A stretch of DNA of 64,000 nt from NCBI RefSeq assembly GCF_019308285.1, contig NZ_WWEM01000020.1, positions 124,001 through 188,000 on the forward strand, read 5' to 3'. Below the pieces are notes generated by a model, which did not search any database, had not been told where the DNA came from, and saw only the letters and a program-made list of their open reading frames with translations. The translations under genes and the position numbers were made by a program. Of this stretch, positions 1 to 8,581 are shown one piece after another. Source of the stretch: Flavobacterium quisquiliarum. GTDB taxonomy: Bacteria; Bacteroidota; Bacteroidia; Flavobacteriales; Flavobacteriaceae. Within the stretch, counting starts at the first letter, position 1. Each line of letters starts with the position of its first letter.

Positions 1-1
1 T

Positions 2-1645
2 TTATGGGATCGAGGTTTCAAATATTCGCTTGGTTTTACGGGAAATGTTACTTTAAAAGACGGATGGATAGGGCTGAATGGGTATCTGGAAGATAAATGG
101 GATCCTAAAAGATATAAAATAAGCTTAGCTAAAAAAATAGCAACACAAGAATTAGAATGGGAAAAGTATGATTTTACGATGTTCAAAGAATTAGAAAAGA
201 CATCACCAAAAATTGTACGTCAATTAAAATTAAAAGATCCCGACCCAACCGAATTAAGAGAAGAGCTTCATTCATTAGTTCATTTGGAATCACTTACAAT
301 TCAGTTTTCAAACAACAGTAAAGAGGCTGAAGCATTTACTGAAATACCTTCATCAATTAAGCATTTTAAGAATTTAAAAAGTTTACATCTTTGGGGTATT
401 GCAGCAATTACCAAATTCCCAGAATGGATTGGAGATCTTCGTGAATTAGAATTTCTATTGCTAACGGGAAGTAAAGTTGAAGGAATTCATCCCTACACCT
501 TACAGTATCTTTCGAAGCTTAAATTATGTTTTCTTGAAAATAACAATTTAGGATCTGCTCCTAAGTTACTACCTGATAATTTGGAGGTTTTACATTTAGA
601 AGGAAATCAACTGACGGATGTTCCAAATTCATATACTCAATTAAAGAATCTTAAAAAACTCCATATTAAAAATAACCCTCTTAAATCCCTTCCTAGTGGA
701 CTTGAAAATATTCCAGAACTTGACTTGGAACTGGAGAAAAAAATGACTTTACTTGATTACACCTATAAAGGCGCAGATAACAACGGAGTAGTGCCATATG
801 AAGATGAACTATTCTATGCCCGTAACGATTCGGACTTAAATTCAAACCTTCGAAAAGCTATTGAAGAAAAAGGTTTTCAGGAATATGAAAATGGACTTTC
901 TAAAATTGCTCGTCATGCAGTAAATTTTGCTACTATAATTCCAGATTTATACGATGAAGTAGGAAATAATCGAATAGGAGGGCTTCCTGATTTGCCTGTA
1001 AATGTAGATTATCCTACAGTAAAAAGCGATGATGAAAAAAAAGGTTATCAGTTCATTGCCCAAATTAATTGCGCCTCTATTGCTAATTTACAGGATTATC
1101 TGCCTCGTACAGGAATGCTTTATTTCTTTATTGAAGATCAGCAGGATTTTGTTCCTAGAGTTATTTTTTATGAAGGGGAAACGGATAATCTAAAATCGGC
1201 GAAAGAATTGAATATTGATGAAGAGTTTATCTACGATGAATCTGGCATTTACCAGGCGTTTAAGACCAATTCGGAAAAATGTATAAGTCTTCCATCATTT
1301 TATAATGATGAGCATTATTATAAAGACATCGCGCCTGAATTAAAGGAATTAGAAGAGAAATACGACGAAACCGAAACCTTAAAAGAAGCACTTTTACCTT
1401 TTAATACTAAATCTTCTCACGGAATTAATAATTATGTCTTTAAACAACATGATTCGCCTGAAATAGAAGCAGTCAATACATTGAAAGGAAAACAGGAAGA
1501 ATGGATGGTACTATTGCGTGTAAGCAGTGATAATAATCCGGGCTTTTGTTTTTGGGATGCTGGAGAAATTTATTTTGTCATTCACAAAAGCGATCTGGCT
1601 AAAAAAGATTTTTCAAATGTTTATTGCGGATTAGAAACTAGTTAA
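2..1645 (+). CDS. Leucine-rich repeat protein with C-terminal DUF1963 (YwqG-like) domain, 5' end cut by window edge
   Basis: The frame is open and protein-like from base 2, so the methionine at 179 is probably internal and the true start lies left of the window. Counting from that methionine, residues about 25-190 carry leucine-rich repeats (patterns such as LEVLHLEGNQLTDVP), a fold used for protein binding. Residues about 235-485 look like DUF1963/YwqG, with the typical GGLPDLP, QFIAQINCA and GMLYFFIEDQ segments. No signal peptide can be judged because the N-terminus is missing. The family has no established biochemical role; bacterial LRR proteins usually bind partners. The two domain calls are fairly firm, the function is unknown. 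Confidence 0.8.
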   Translation, partial: LWDRGFKYSLGFTGNVTLKDGWIGLNGYLEDKWDPKRYKISLAKKIATQELEWEKYDFTMFKELEKTSPKIVRQLKLKDPDPTELREELHSLVHLESLTIQFSNNSKEAEAFTEIPSSIKHFKNLKSLHLWGIAAITKFPEWIGDLRELEFLLLTGSKVEGIHPYTLQYLSKLKLCFLENNNLGSAPKLLPDNLEVLHLEGNQLTDVPNSYTQLKNLKKLHIKNNPLKSLPSGLENIPELDLELEKKMTLLDYTYKGADNNGVVPYEDELFYARNDSDLNSNLRKAIEEKGFQEYENGLSKIARHAVNFATIIPDLYDEVGNNRIGGLPDLPVNVDYPTVKSDDEKKGYQFIAQINCASIANLQDYLPRTGMLYFFIEDQQDFVPRVIFYEGETDNLKSAKELNIDEEFIYDESGIYQAFKTNSEKCISLPSFYNDEHYYKDIAPELKELEEKYDETETLKEALLPFNTKSSHGINNYVFKQHDSPEIEAVNTLKGKQEEWMVLLRVSSDNNPGFCFWDAGEIYFVIHKSDLAKKDFSNVYCGLETS

Positions 1646-1669
1646 TTCTTCTAAAAACGCATTTGTATT

Positions 1670-1992
1670 ATTTTGTAGCAACGGATTTCAATTCATTTTT
1701 AAATGCAGTCATAGATTATAAAGTTATATAGACACAAAAAAATGTAAATTAAAAATGTGCTGAACCTACGGCTCTCTATTTCGATGCATTTTCTTTACGC
1801 TGGATTAAAATCCAGCGCTACAAAATAATTCGAACCGATGGTTCTTTTATATTATGTTTAAACATGATTCTTTGCAAGTACGAAATCTGGAATTCCGTAG
1901 GAATGTTTCATTTTGTAGCAACGGATTTTAATCCGTTGTTAAATAATGTACACAAAGATTATAAAGTTCCATAGGAACGACACATATAAAAA
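1670..1992. repeat. Cluster of three REP-like palindromic elements in a 466-bp gap
   Basis: Two diverged direct copies begin TTTTGTAGCAACGGATTT, at about 1670-1740 and 1910-1992. Both continue into ATAAAGTT-type sequence. A third, inverted copy lies at about 1799-1828, where GCTGGATTTTAATCCAGC replaces the CGGATTTTAATCCG stem of the second copy. The stem sequence differs while pairing is kept. The rest of the gap 1646-2111 holds no gene that I can support. Confidence 0.6.
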
Positions 1993-2072
1993 AGAATTTC
2001 GTGCCTTAGCGCCTTTGTGGCAAAAACAAACTCATTAAACTTTCATTAACAAAAAGTAAGATTCCATTAGTT

Positions 2073-2080
2073 TATATTTG
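2073..2080 (+). promoter_or_regulatory. Predicted -7 promoter box TATATTTG
   Basis: TATATTTG matches the Bacteroidota -7 consensus TANNTTTG and lies 31 bp upstream of the thioredoxin start at 2112. No clear TTG is seen at the -33 position, so this is a half-supported promoter. Confidence 0.4.
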
Positions 2081-2111
2081 TAAGGCTCAAATTAATCCTA
2101 AAGCGTTTTTT

Positions 2112-2588
2112 ATGAAAATCAAATCAATTTCCTATATATTTTTATGGACTATTTTTTCCGTTTCAGCTTACAGTCAAAATGTGAAGCTGTTGAATATCAA
2201 TCAGCTCAATGAAAGAATAAAAAATGGAAAAGACAGCACTTATGTCGTTAATTTCTGGGCAACCTGGTGTGCGCCGTGTATAAAAGAATTACCACATTTT
2301 GAGAAATTGAGCGGCGAACACAAATCAGAGAAACTGGCTGTATTATTAGTGAGTCTTGATTTCAAATCAAAATTAGAGTCAAATGTAATTCCGTTTGTAA
2401 AAAGAAAAAATCTAAAAAATGAAGTATTTCTTTTAAATGAAAGCAGTCCTCAGGAATTCATTGACCGAATCGATCCAAGCTGGTCAGGAAGTATTCCGGC
2501 AACACTTTTTATAAAAGGAGACAAACGAAAATTTGTCGAAAGTGAATTTACCTATGAACAATTATTAACTGAATATAAAAAACTATAA
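2112..2588 (+). CDS. Secreted TlpA-like thioredoxin-fold protein
   Basis: An N-terminal hydrophobic segment ending near AYSQ is a Sec signal peptide. The mature part has the thioredoxin active site WATWCAPC at about residues 48-55, followed by a KELPHFEKL helix as in TlpA/ResA proteins. At 158 residues it is a single thioredoxin domain. It probably reduces or exchanges disulfides in the periplasm; the partner cannot be told from sequence. The second redoxin gene starts only 11 bp downstream, so the two are likely co-transcribed. Confidence 0.85.
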   Translation: MKIKSISYIFLWTIFSVSAYSQNVKLLNINQLNERIKNGKDSTYVVNFWATWCAPCIKELPHFEKLSGEHKSEKLAVLLVSLDFKSKLESNVIPFVKRKNLKNEVFLLNESSPQEFIDRIDPSWSGSIPATLFIKGDKRKFVESEFTYEQLLTEYKKL

Positions 2589-2599
2589 ATCCGTAAACC

Positions 2600-3214
2600 A
2601 TGAAAAAGATAATTTTATTATTCGCATTAGCATTTTCTGCTTTTCTAGCGCAGGCGCAGACAGGAACAACTCTTAAAGCAGGAGATAAAGCACCAGATTT
2701 TAAGCTAAAGAATGTTGACAACAAAGAAGTTTCTTTCGGAACTTTTAAAGATGCAAAAGGTTATATTGTTGTTTTTACTTGTAATACTTGTCCGTATGCC
2801 ATTGGATACGAGCAGAGAATTATCGATTTAGATAAAAAATTCAGACCACAAGGATATCCGGTAATCGCTATCAATCCAAACGATCCGGAAGCTTCGACAG
2901 CAGATACTTTCAGTAAAATGCAGGATTTAGCAAAAGAGAAAAAATATCCTTTCCCATACTTATTTGATCCAGGGCAAAAAATTACTGACGAATACGGAGC
3001 AAAACGTACACCACACGTTTTCATTATTTCTAAAACAGCAAAAGGAAACGTAGTAGAATATGTTGGAGCAATTGACAACGATCCGGAAGGAAATAAAGCT
3101 GATAAAGTAAAATACGCAGAAGATGTAATTGCTTCACTAAAAAGCGGACAGAAACCTGCTATCACGCAAACAAAAGAAATTGGCTGTACAGTTAAAAGAA
3201 AAGCAAAAGCTTAA
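2600..3214 (+). CDS. Secreted redoxin-domain (AhpC/TSA-like) protein
   Basis: A signal peptide (MKKIILLFALAFSAFLAQAQ) precedes a redoxin domain with AGDKAPDFKLKNVDNKEVSF near residue 27 and FTCNTCPYA near residue 60. The CNTC cysteine pair and TPHVFIIS (cis-proline loop) fit the thioredoxin-like/AhpC-TSA group. The protein has 204 residues and ends in a short basic tail with an extra cysteine (IGCTVKRK). A periplasmic role in thiol redox or peroxide handling is likely from family knowledge. It is the second gene of a two-gene operon. Confidence 0.85.
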   Translation: MKKIILLFALAFSAFLAQAQTGTTLKAGDKAPDFKLKNVDNKEVSFGTFKDAKGYIVVFTCNTCPYAIGYEQRIIDLDKKFRPQGYPVIAINPNDPEASTADTFSKMQDLAKEKKYPFPYLFDPGQKITDEYGAKRTPHVFIISKTAKGNVVEYVGAIDNDPEGNKADKVKYAEDVIASLKSGQKPAITQTKEIGCTVKRKAKA

Positions 3215-3221
3215 TTTTTTT

Positions 3222-3404
3222 GTTTCAGGTTTCAAGTTTCAGGTTGATATACGATATGTATACATAACCGCAAGGTTCGCAAAGTTTTTACACAAAGCTT
3301 TGCGAACTTTGCGTTTTCTATAGATTTTACATATCAAAAAACCTTGCTTGCTTTGCGGTAAGAAAAACACAAAGCATAGCAACCTGAAACCTGAAACCTG
3401 AAAC
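3222..3404. repeat. Long imperfect inverted repeat
   Basis: The outer arms are GTTTCAGGTTTCAAGTTTCA at the left and its near complement, built from CCTGAAA units, at 3381-3404. Inside lies a second hairpin around CGCAAAGTTTTTAC / CTTTGCGAACTTTGCG. This nested palindrome fills the gap between two convergent genes. Confidence 0.6.
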
Positions 3405-3432
3405 AAAAAAACAAAATTCTAAAAAATACGAA

Positions 3433-3457
3433 ACGCCCCTATTAAGGGGCGTTTTTG
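3433..3457 (+). terminator. Intrinsic terminator between convergent genes
   Basis: The stem ACGCCCCT/AGGGGCGT (3433-3440 and 3445-3452) with a 4-base loop is followed by TTTTT on the plus strand. On the minus strand the downstream tract is CGTATTTTT, so it may also help end the GSDH transcript. Confidence 0.8.
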
Positions 3458-3483
3458 GCTAGTATAATGAACAAGTTTGCTTT

Positions 3484-4710
3484 CTATTTTTTATCAATTT
3501 TGTAAAGTCTTCCTTGATCGGTAACGGCGTATAATGCTTCATCTTTTCCTTGTGTAATATCTCTGAATCGTTGGCCTTCTCCAGCCAATAATCGTTCTTC
3601 TCCAGCTACTTTATTGTCTTTAAAAGCTAGACGTACAATATGCATGCCACTTAAAGCGCCTATGAATAAATTGTTTTCCCATTCTGGAACTCTTTTTCCT
3701 GAATAAAATGTCATTCCACTTGGTGAAACTACAGGATCCCAATAATAAACAGGTTGTTCCATTCCCTCTTTTTGTGTTATCCCTTCACCAATTTTTGCAC
3801 CGCCATATTCGATTCCGTAAGTAATCGTTGGCCAGCCATAATTAGCTCCCGCTTTAATTCTGTTAATTTCATCGCCACCTCTTGGGCCGTGTTCACTCTG
3901 CCACAATTCTCCGCTTGTAGGGTGAAGTGCCAATCCTTGAGGATTTCTATGACCGATGCTGTAAAGTTCAGACAAAGCACCAGTTCCTGTAAAAGTTGGA
4001 TTCCCTGTAGCGGCTTGTCCATTAGTTGTAATTCGGACAACTTTACCTAAGCTACTGTTTACAGCTTGTGCCAATGGGCGAGTTTCTAATACAGATCGTT
4101 CTCCAATACTTACAAATAAATTTCCGGTTTTATCAAATAAAACACGGCCTCCGTAATGCAGTGTGCTGGCATTAGGTGTATTAGAACGATAAATAACGGT
4201 CACGTTTTCAAGAGCAGTTTCATTATTAGATATTCTTGCTTTTGCAACCGCTGTGATATTGCCACCTGCCACAGCTTCAGAAAATGCCCAATAAATCATT
4301 CTATTTGTTTCAAAAGCAGGATCAAGGCAAATTCCTAGCAAACCTCCTTGGTCTGCTGGATTAACTGCTGGAACTCCTGTTAAGGCATTACCAATTACCC
4401 CCGCTTGAGTAACAATTTTAATATTTCCCGCTTTTTCAGTAACCAAAAGACGTCCGTCAGGAAGATAAGCAACGCCCCAAGGAGCGCTTAAACCGCTGGT
4501 GATAACTTTAGATTCAATTTCGGTGGTAGTCTGAATGCTTCCTGCACGTGTTTGTCCTGAAAATGCTGGTTGGTAAGAAGTGTTAGCCGTTCCCGTTTCT
4601 ACTGGTGGCCCTGTTGGCCCAACGTTTGTATTATCGTCGTTATCATTGTTGGAACAGCTTCCTAATGCAAGAAATCCAGCAAGAAGTAAAATACTTTTTT
4701 GAATTATCAT
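3484..4710 (-). CDS. Lipoprotein PQQ-type aldose sugar dehydrogenase (GSDH family)
   Basis: The N-terminus LLLAGFLALGSC is a lipoprotein signal with its cysteine at about residue 20, followed by an acidic Asn/Asp-rich linker. Residues about 65-405 form a six-bladed propeller of the glucose/sorbosone dehydrogenase family, with GLSAPWGVAYLPDG, LHYGGRVLFD, GHRNPQGLALHP and EHGPRGGDEINRI segments typical of soluble aldose dehydrogenases. Family members oxidise aldoses with PQQ as cofactor in the periplasm. No PQQ synthesis genes are in the window, so cofactor supply is unknown. It appears to be a single-gene unit. Confidence 0.85.
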   Translation of the reverse strand: MIIQKSILLLAGFLALGSCSNNDNDDNTNVGPTGPPVETGTANTSYQPAFSGQTRAGSIQTTTEIESKVITSGLSAPWGVAYLPDGRLLVTEKAGNIKIVTQAGVIGNALTGVPAVNPADQGGLLGICLDPAFETNRMIYWAFSEAVAGGNITAVAKARISNNETALENVTVIYRSNTPNASTLHYGGRVLFDKTGNLFVSIGERSVLETRPLAQAVNSSLGKVVRITTNGQAATGNPTFTGTGALSELYSIGHRNPQGLALHPTSGELWQSEHGPRGGDEINRIKAGANYGWPTITYGIEYGGAKIGEGITQKEGMEQPVYYWDPVVSPSGMTFYSGKRVPEWENNLFIGALSGMHIVRLAFKDNKVAGEERLLAGEGQRFRDITQGKDEALYAVTDQGRLYKIDKK

Positions 4711-5065
4711 AATGCTTTCATTTTAATGGTTAAAAAATAAATTATGCATTATCGAACATTTCGAAAGAGAAGATTGTTTTTGGAAATCTATTTAAAATGA
4801 AATGGTCAGTTTCTAAATAAATTCGCCTTATATTTTCAATTAAGAATGCCTAAATGCTTTGTGCCATTTTATCTGAAGCAAAAGAATTTCAAAAAGCAGA
4901 AATTAAACTTCTTTTGGAAAAGCATTTAGTGGGACATGCTTAATTGAAACGGAAATTTGTGAGAGATTATTGTCAATAAAAATTAGATTATTTATTTCGA
5001 ATCTTAAATTTAACATTCAAATTTTGAATGGCAATATCGACGAGGTCTTGAATTTAAAGGGATTT
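4711..5065. other. Intergenic stretch without a supported gene
   Basis: The 355 bp between the sugar dehydrogenase start and the DUF3861 stop contain only a 29-codon ATG frame at 4855-4944. That frame could be a gene remnant but has no recognisable domain or promoter. I see no terminator or strong repeat here. Confidence 0.5.
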
Positions 5066-5359
5066 TTAAAGACTTTTTAGTTTTTTCATGAAGACAGGAA
5101 AAACTTCATTTAATTCTTCAAAAAGTGGATTTTTGCGATTTTTAATTTTGATTTCGCTGAATAATTTTAGTCCGATTGCAAATTGAACAGCTTCAGAATC
5201 ATCAGCAAAAATGTTCTTTTCTTTGATTCTGTCAATGATTCCAAAAATTTCATCGTGATTGTCAAATTCGATTCCTAATTCCTTTGCAGGTTCAGTTTCG
5301 CCATTTGCATATTCCTTAAGGCTTAATGTTAAGTAATATTTGTTTGATCTTTTTTCCAT
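5066..5359 (-). CDS. DUF3861 family small protein
   Basis: This 97-residue soluble protein has segments (YLTLSLKEYANGE, DNHDEIFGIIDRIKEKNIF, AVQFAIGLKLFSE, NPLFEELNEVFPVFMKKLK) that fit my memory of DUF3861, a small alpha/beta family of unknown role. It starts 13 bp after the LytTR regulator stop and is probably the last gene of that operon. There are no catalytic motifs or signal peptide. Confidence 0.7.
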   Translation of the reverse strand: MEKRSNKYYLTLSLKEYANGETEPAKELGIEFDNHDEIFGIIDRIKEKNIFADDSEAVQFAIGLKLFSEIKIKNRKNPLFEELNEVFPVFMKKLKSL

Positions 5360-5372
5360 AATTATTATAATT

Positions 5373-6107
5373 TTATTTTAGCCATTTATCAACCATTGTC
5401 TTAAAGGCTTCTTTGTATTGTTCGCCAACCGTAATTTCTATCTTATCGATAAAAATGGAGTTTTTACTGATGGCGCTGATTTTATCTAATGAAACGATGA
5501 AAGAGCGGTGTACTCGCATGAATTTTGAAGATGGAAGTTTTTCTTCTAAAGCTTTAAGGGATATGAGTGACAGTACGGCTTTCTGCGAATCTTCGAGATG
5601 TACTTTTACATAATCTTTTAAACTTTCGATGTAGCAAATTTCTTTTAAAGAAATACGAACCCATTGGTATTCGACTTTTAAAAAGATAAACTCATCATCT
5701 GCAGCAATGTTTTGAAAGGCATTATTGTTGGCTTCTTCATGTAATTGAAGGACTTTACTTGAAGCACGCAGAAATTCCTCATAACTAAAAGGCTTTAAAA
5801 GATAATCAACAGCATTGACGCGATAGCCTTCAATAGCATAATGATTGTAAGCGGTTGTAAAAACGATTTTTGGCAGAGGCCCGGCTTGATCTTGTAAAAG
5901 TCTTGCCAATTCCATTCCTGTCAAGTTAGGCATGTTAATATCGAGAAAAACAACATCTGGTTTTTCTTCCCTGATAATACCCATCGCATCTACAGCATTG
6001 TCGCAGGTCGTAATTAATTCTAAAAATGGTGTTTGATGAATAAAGGTTTCAACCAATTTTAAAGCTAATGGTTCATCATCTACTGCTATACATCTTAATA
6101 TGGTCAT
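5373..6107 (-). CDS. LytTR-type response regulator
   Basis: Residues 1-120 are a receiver domain: the DDE acidic pocket sits at residues 10-12, the phospho-acceptor Asp is in VVFLDINMP near residue 56, and the conserved Lys is in LLKPFSYEE near residue 105. Residues about 140-240 are a LytTR DNA-binding domain (LKEICYIESLKDYVKVHL, FMRVHRSFIVSLDKI). Its start overlaps the stop of the kinase gene by 4 bp, which indicates translational coupling. The divergent RND efflux operon is a plausible target by position, but this is inference. Confidence 0.93.
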   Translation of the reverse strand: MTILRCIAVDDEPLALKLVETFIHQTPFLELITTCDNAVDAMGIIREEKPDVVFLDINMPNLTGMELARLLQDQAGPLPKIVFTTAYNHYAIEGYRVNAVDYLLKPFSYEEFLRASSKVLQLHEEANNNAFQNIAADDEFIFLKVEYQWVRISLKEICYIESLKDYVKVHLEDSQKAVLSLISLKALEEKLPSSKFMRVHRSFIVSLDKISAISKNSIFIDKIEITVGEQYKEAFKTMVDKWLK

Positions 6108-7153
6108 TGCTCTAAAGTTATTTTCAATTTAATTTTATAAGTTCCATCTGGAGTAACACCAAAAGTCATAAAATGATGATTGGGGTAAATCAGATGCAGT
6201 CTTCGTTTGGTATTGGTTAAACCAATGCCTCCTACATCAGGAATAGAGACTTTTTCGAAGAAAGTATTTTCTACTTCAAACTCTAAATCAGTTCCTTCTT
6301 GTGTCAATTTTATGTGTATTTCGCTTTTATCAGTAGCATGAACACCATGTTTAAATGCATTTTCTACTAAAGGTAGTAATAACATTGGAACAATTGGATA
6401 ATCCTGAATTTTTTCAGGAATCTCACTTGTAATAGTCAATTTGCTGTTAGCACGCAGTTTCATTAAAGCAATAAAATCTTTTAGAAATTCGACTTCTTTT
6501 AATAAAGTTGTTCTTTCGCCTTCGGTACTGTAAAGTAGATAACGCATCATACGGCTTAAGGTATGAAGTGCATTTCGAGAATCTTCAATGTCAGTATAAG
6601 TAAGCGAATAAATACTGTTTAGTGAGTTAAAGAAAAAATGCGGATTAATCTGTGCTTTCAGCATTGCCAGTTCGGCTGCAGTTTTATCTTGTTCTAATTT
6701 TTGTTTGTGTTGTGCGGCTTTTTGCCAATATTGCAGCATCGCCCAACTCGTACTTATTCCTAAAACCAACAGTGTCAGTGTAAAAACATAGTTGTCGAAA
6801 TAAGGATTTTTATATTTTGTAAAACCAATTGCCTTACTAATTTGATTGTGAAGATCTGTTTGAGATGTATAAAAATAGGCAATTAACTGCATACTTAAAA
6901 TAGCCAGCAATGCCCAAAGTAAAAAAGGAGAGGTATTGTCTTTTATGATTGTTTTGGGTACAATGATTTTTGCTGTGGAATAAAAAACAACAATTAGTAA
7001 AAATAAAATAATACTCTGCCAAAGCCAAAATGCCGACGGGAGCACTACATTCCAAGTTAATGGAATATAAAACAGCATAAGATACCCTAATAATAACCAT
7101 CCAAGAATGTGTAATCCAGTGAATAAATAGGGTCTAAAAAGGTTAGGTGTCAT
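6104..7153 (-). CDS. LytS/YehU-type membrane sensor histidine kinase
   Basis: The N-terminal half (residues about 10-145) has four hydrophobic segments with no large periplasmic sensor domain. A coiled stretch leads to the His_kinase (PF06580) signature LKAQINPHFFFNSLNSIYSL near residue 170, whose histidine is the likely phosphorylation site. The ATPase part has LLLPLVENAFKHGV and the GGIGLTNTKRRL glycine box. The 349-residue length is usual for this group. It is the first gene of a kinase-regulator-DUF3861 operon and lies 266 bp from the divergent efflux operon. Confidence 0.93.
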   Translation of the reverse strand: MTPNLFRPYLFTGLHILGWLLLGYLMLFYIPLTWNVVLPSAFWLWQSIILFLLIVVFYSTAKIIVPKTIIKDNTSPFLLWALLAILSMQLIAYFYTSQTDLHNQISKAIGFTKYKNPYFDNYVFTLTLLVLGISTSWAMLQYWQKAAQHKQKLEQDKTAAELAMLKAQINPHFFFNSLNSIYSLTYTDIEDSRNALHTLSRMMRYLLYSTEGERTTLLKEVEFLKDFIALMKLRANSKLTITSEIPEKIQDYPIVPMLLLPLVENAFKHGVHATDKSEIHIKLTQEGTDLEFEVENTFFEKVSIPDVGGIGLTNTKRRLHLIYPNHHFMTFGVTPDGTYKIKLKITLEQ

Positions 7154-7206
7154 TGCAGTTTGTTATTTTTAAGGACAATATTACATTTTATTCGAATACA
7201 ATTTTT

Positions 7207-7320
7207 AGGCAATCGCCCAACAGGGATTTAGAATCTCTAAAAAGTGTTTTAGAGCCGATAAGACAAAAATTAAACACTTGTTTAATATTTTAAAAAAGTC
7301 CATCGGTTCTAAGGTTGCCT
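7207..7320. promoter_or_regulatory. Nested inverted repeat between LytTR operon and efflux operon
   Basis: A perfect inverted repeat ATTAAAC-ACTT-GTTTAAT (7269-7286) lies inside larger matching arms, AGGCAA with AGAGCCGAT on the left and ATCGGTTCT with TTGCCT on the right. This could be an operator controlling one or both divergent promoters. It could also be another of the structural palindromes common in this genome. Confidence 0.4.
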
Positions 7321-7419
7321 TTATCGATTGTCTTTCACTCTTCGTCTATTTGAAAATTTTCGTTTGTTATATTTTAGTTCTTTTGTTGTCATATAATCGA
7401 TAATCACACATTTTTCACA

Positions 7420-8574
7420 ATGAATAAGCAATCATTTTTAAGTATTCTCGCAGCAGCATTTATTATCGCATCTTGTGGTAAAAATGATAAGTCGGCTCAA
7501 GCTGGCGGAGCACCGCAGATAAAGGAGTATAAGACTGTGACGTTACAGCAGAAATCAGCGACATTAAACAGCGATTTTCCAGCAAGTATTCAAGGACAGC
7601 AAAACATTGAAATCCGCCCAAGAGTTGAGGGATATATTGATAAAATTTTTGTAGACGAAGGTGCAGTGGTAAAAGCTGGACAGCCTTTATTTAAAATTAG
7701 TGCTCCAGAATATGAGCAGCAAGTAAGAACGGCAACTGCAAGTATTAAAAGTGCTCAGGCAGATTTAAGTTCGGCTAAACTGGCTGTGAATAAAGTAAAA
7801 CCTTTGGTTGAAAAAGGAATCATCAGTAAATATGATTTAGAATCGGCACAATATACTTATGAGTCAGCTTTGGCTGCTTTGGCTCAGGCAAATGCAGCTT
7901 TAGTCAATGCTAAAGTTAATTTAGGATATACTACTGTAACAAGTCCAGTAAATGGAGTGGTAGGTTCTATTCCGTTTCGTTTAGGAAGTTTAGTAAGTTC
8001 TAATACTACGGAACCTTTAACTACAGTTTCAAGTATTGGTAATGTGTATGCTTATTTTGCAATGAACGAAAAAGCATTATTAAATTTTACTAAAGATTCA
8101 GGAGCTTCATTAAACCAAAAATTAAAAAGCATGCCAGCAGTTTCTTTATTGCTTTCAGATGGTTCTGCTTACGATGAAAAAGGACATATTGAAACTGTAA
8201 ACGGATTAATCAATACTGAAACTGGAACGGTAAACGTTAGAGCGCGTTTTCCAAATTCAAAAGGAATTATCAGAAGCGGAAGCAGTACAACAGTTAGAAT
8301 TCCAAAAGATATAAAAGACGGAATCATTATTCCTCAAAGTGCAACATTCGAACTTCAAGATAAAATGTTTGCAGTTGTTTTAGGAAAAGACGGAAAAACA
8401 AGAAATGCGAATATCACAGTGCTTGAAAATACAGCAGGAAACTATTATGTGGTAACAAGCGGTTTGCAGGCAGGAGACGAAATAGTTTTAGAAGGAGTAG
8501 CTTCTCTAAAAGAAGGAACTGAAATTAAAGCGCAAAAGCAAAGTCCAGAAACAGTTTACGCTGATTTAAAATAA
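7420..8574 (+). CDS. RND efflux membrane fusion (periplasmic adaptor) lipoprotein
   Basis: The lipoprotein signal ends IIASC (Cys about residue 19). The following order is that of AcrA/MexA adaptors: a lipoyl half-motif (RVEGYIDKIFVDEGAVVKAG, about 70-90), an alpha-helical hairpin rich in Ala/Gln (about 105-165), the second lipoyl half (VTSPVNGVVG, about 175), then a beta-barrel and membrane-proximal domain. The length of 384 residues is standard. It bridges the inner-membrane pump and the outer-membrane factor encoded directly downstream. Confidence 0.95.
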   Translation: MNKQSFLSILAAAFIIASCGKNDKSAQAGGAPQIKEYKTVTLQQKSATLNSDFPASIQGQQNIEIRPRVEGYIDKIFVDEGAVVKAGQPLFKISAPEYEQQVRTATASIKSAQADLSSAKLAVNKVKPLVEKGIISKYDLESAQYTYESALAALAQANAALVNAKVNLGYTTVTSPVNGVVGSIPFRLGSLVSSNTTEPLTTVSSIGNVYAYFAMNEKALLNFTKDSGASLNQKLKSMPAVSLLLSDGSAYDEKGHIETVNGLINTETGTVNVRARFPNSKGIIRSGSSTTVRIPKDIKDGIIIPQSATFELQDKMFAVVLGKDGKTRNANITVLENTAGNYYVVTSGLQAGDEIVLEGVASLKEGTEIKAQKQSPETVYADLK

Positions 8575-8581
8575 AAAAAGA

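Noticed and set aside
4855..4944. A 29-codon ORF in the gap before the DUF3861 gene
   Set aside because: It is short, with no promoter, no recognisable domain and no neighbour linkage; at most it is a gene remnant.
6837..7100. Frames overlapping known genes on other frames, such as this one inside the histidine kinase
   Set aside because: They are shadows of strongly supported genes and lack domains or initiation signals.
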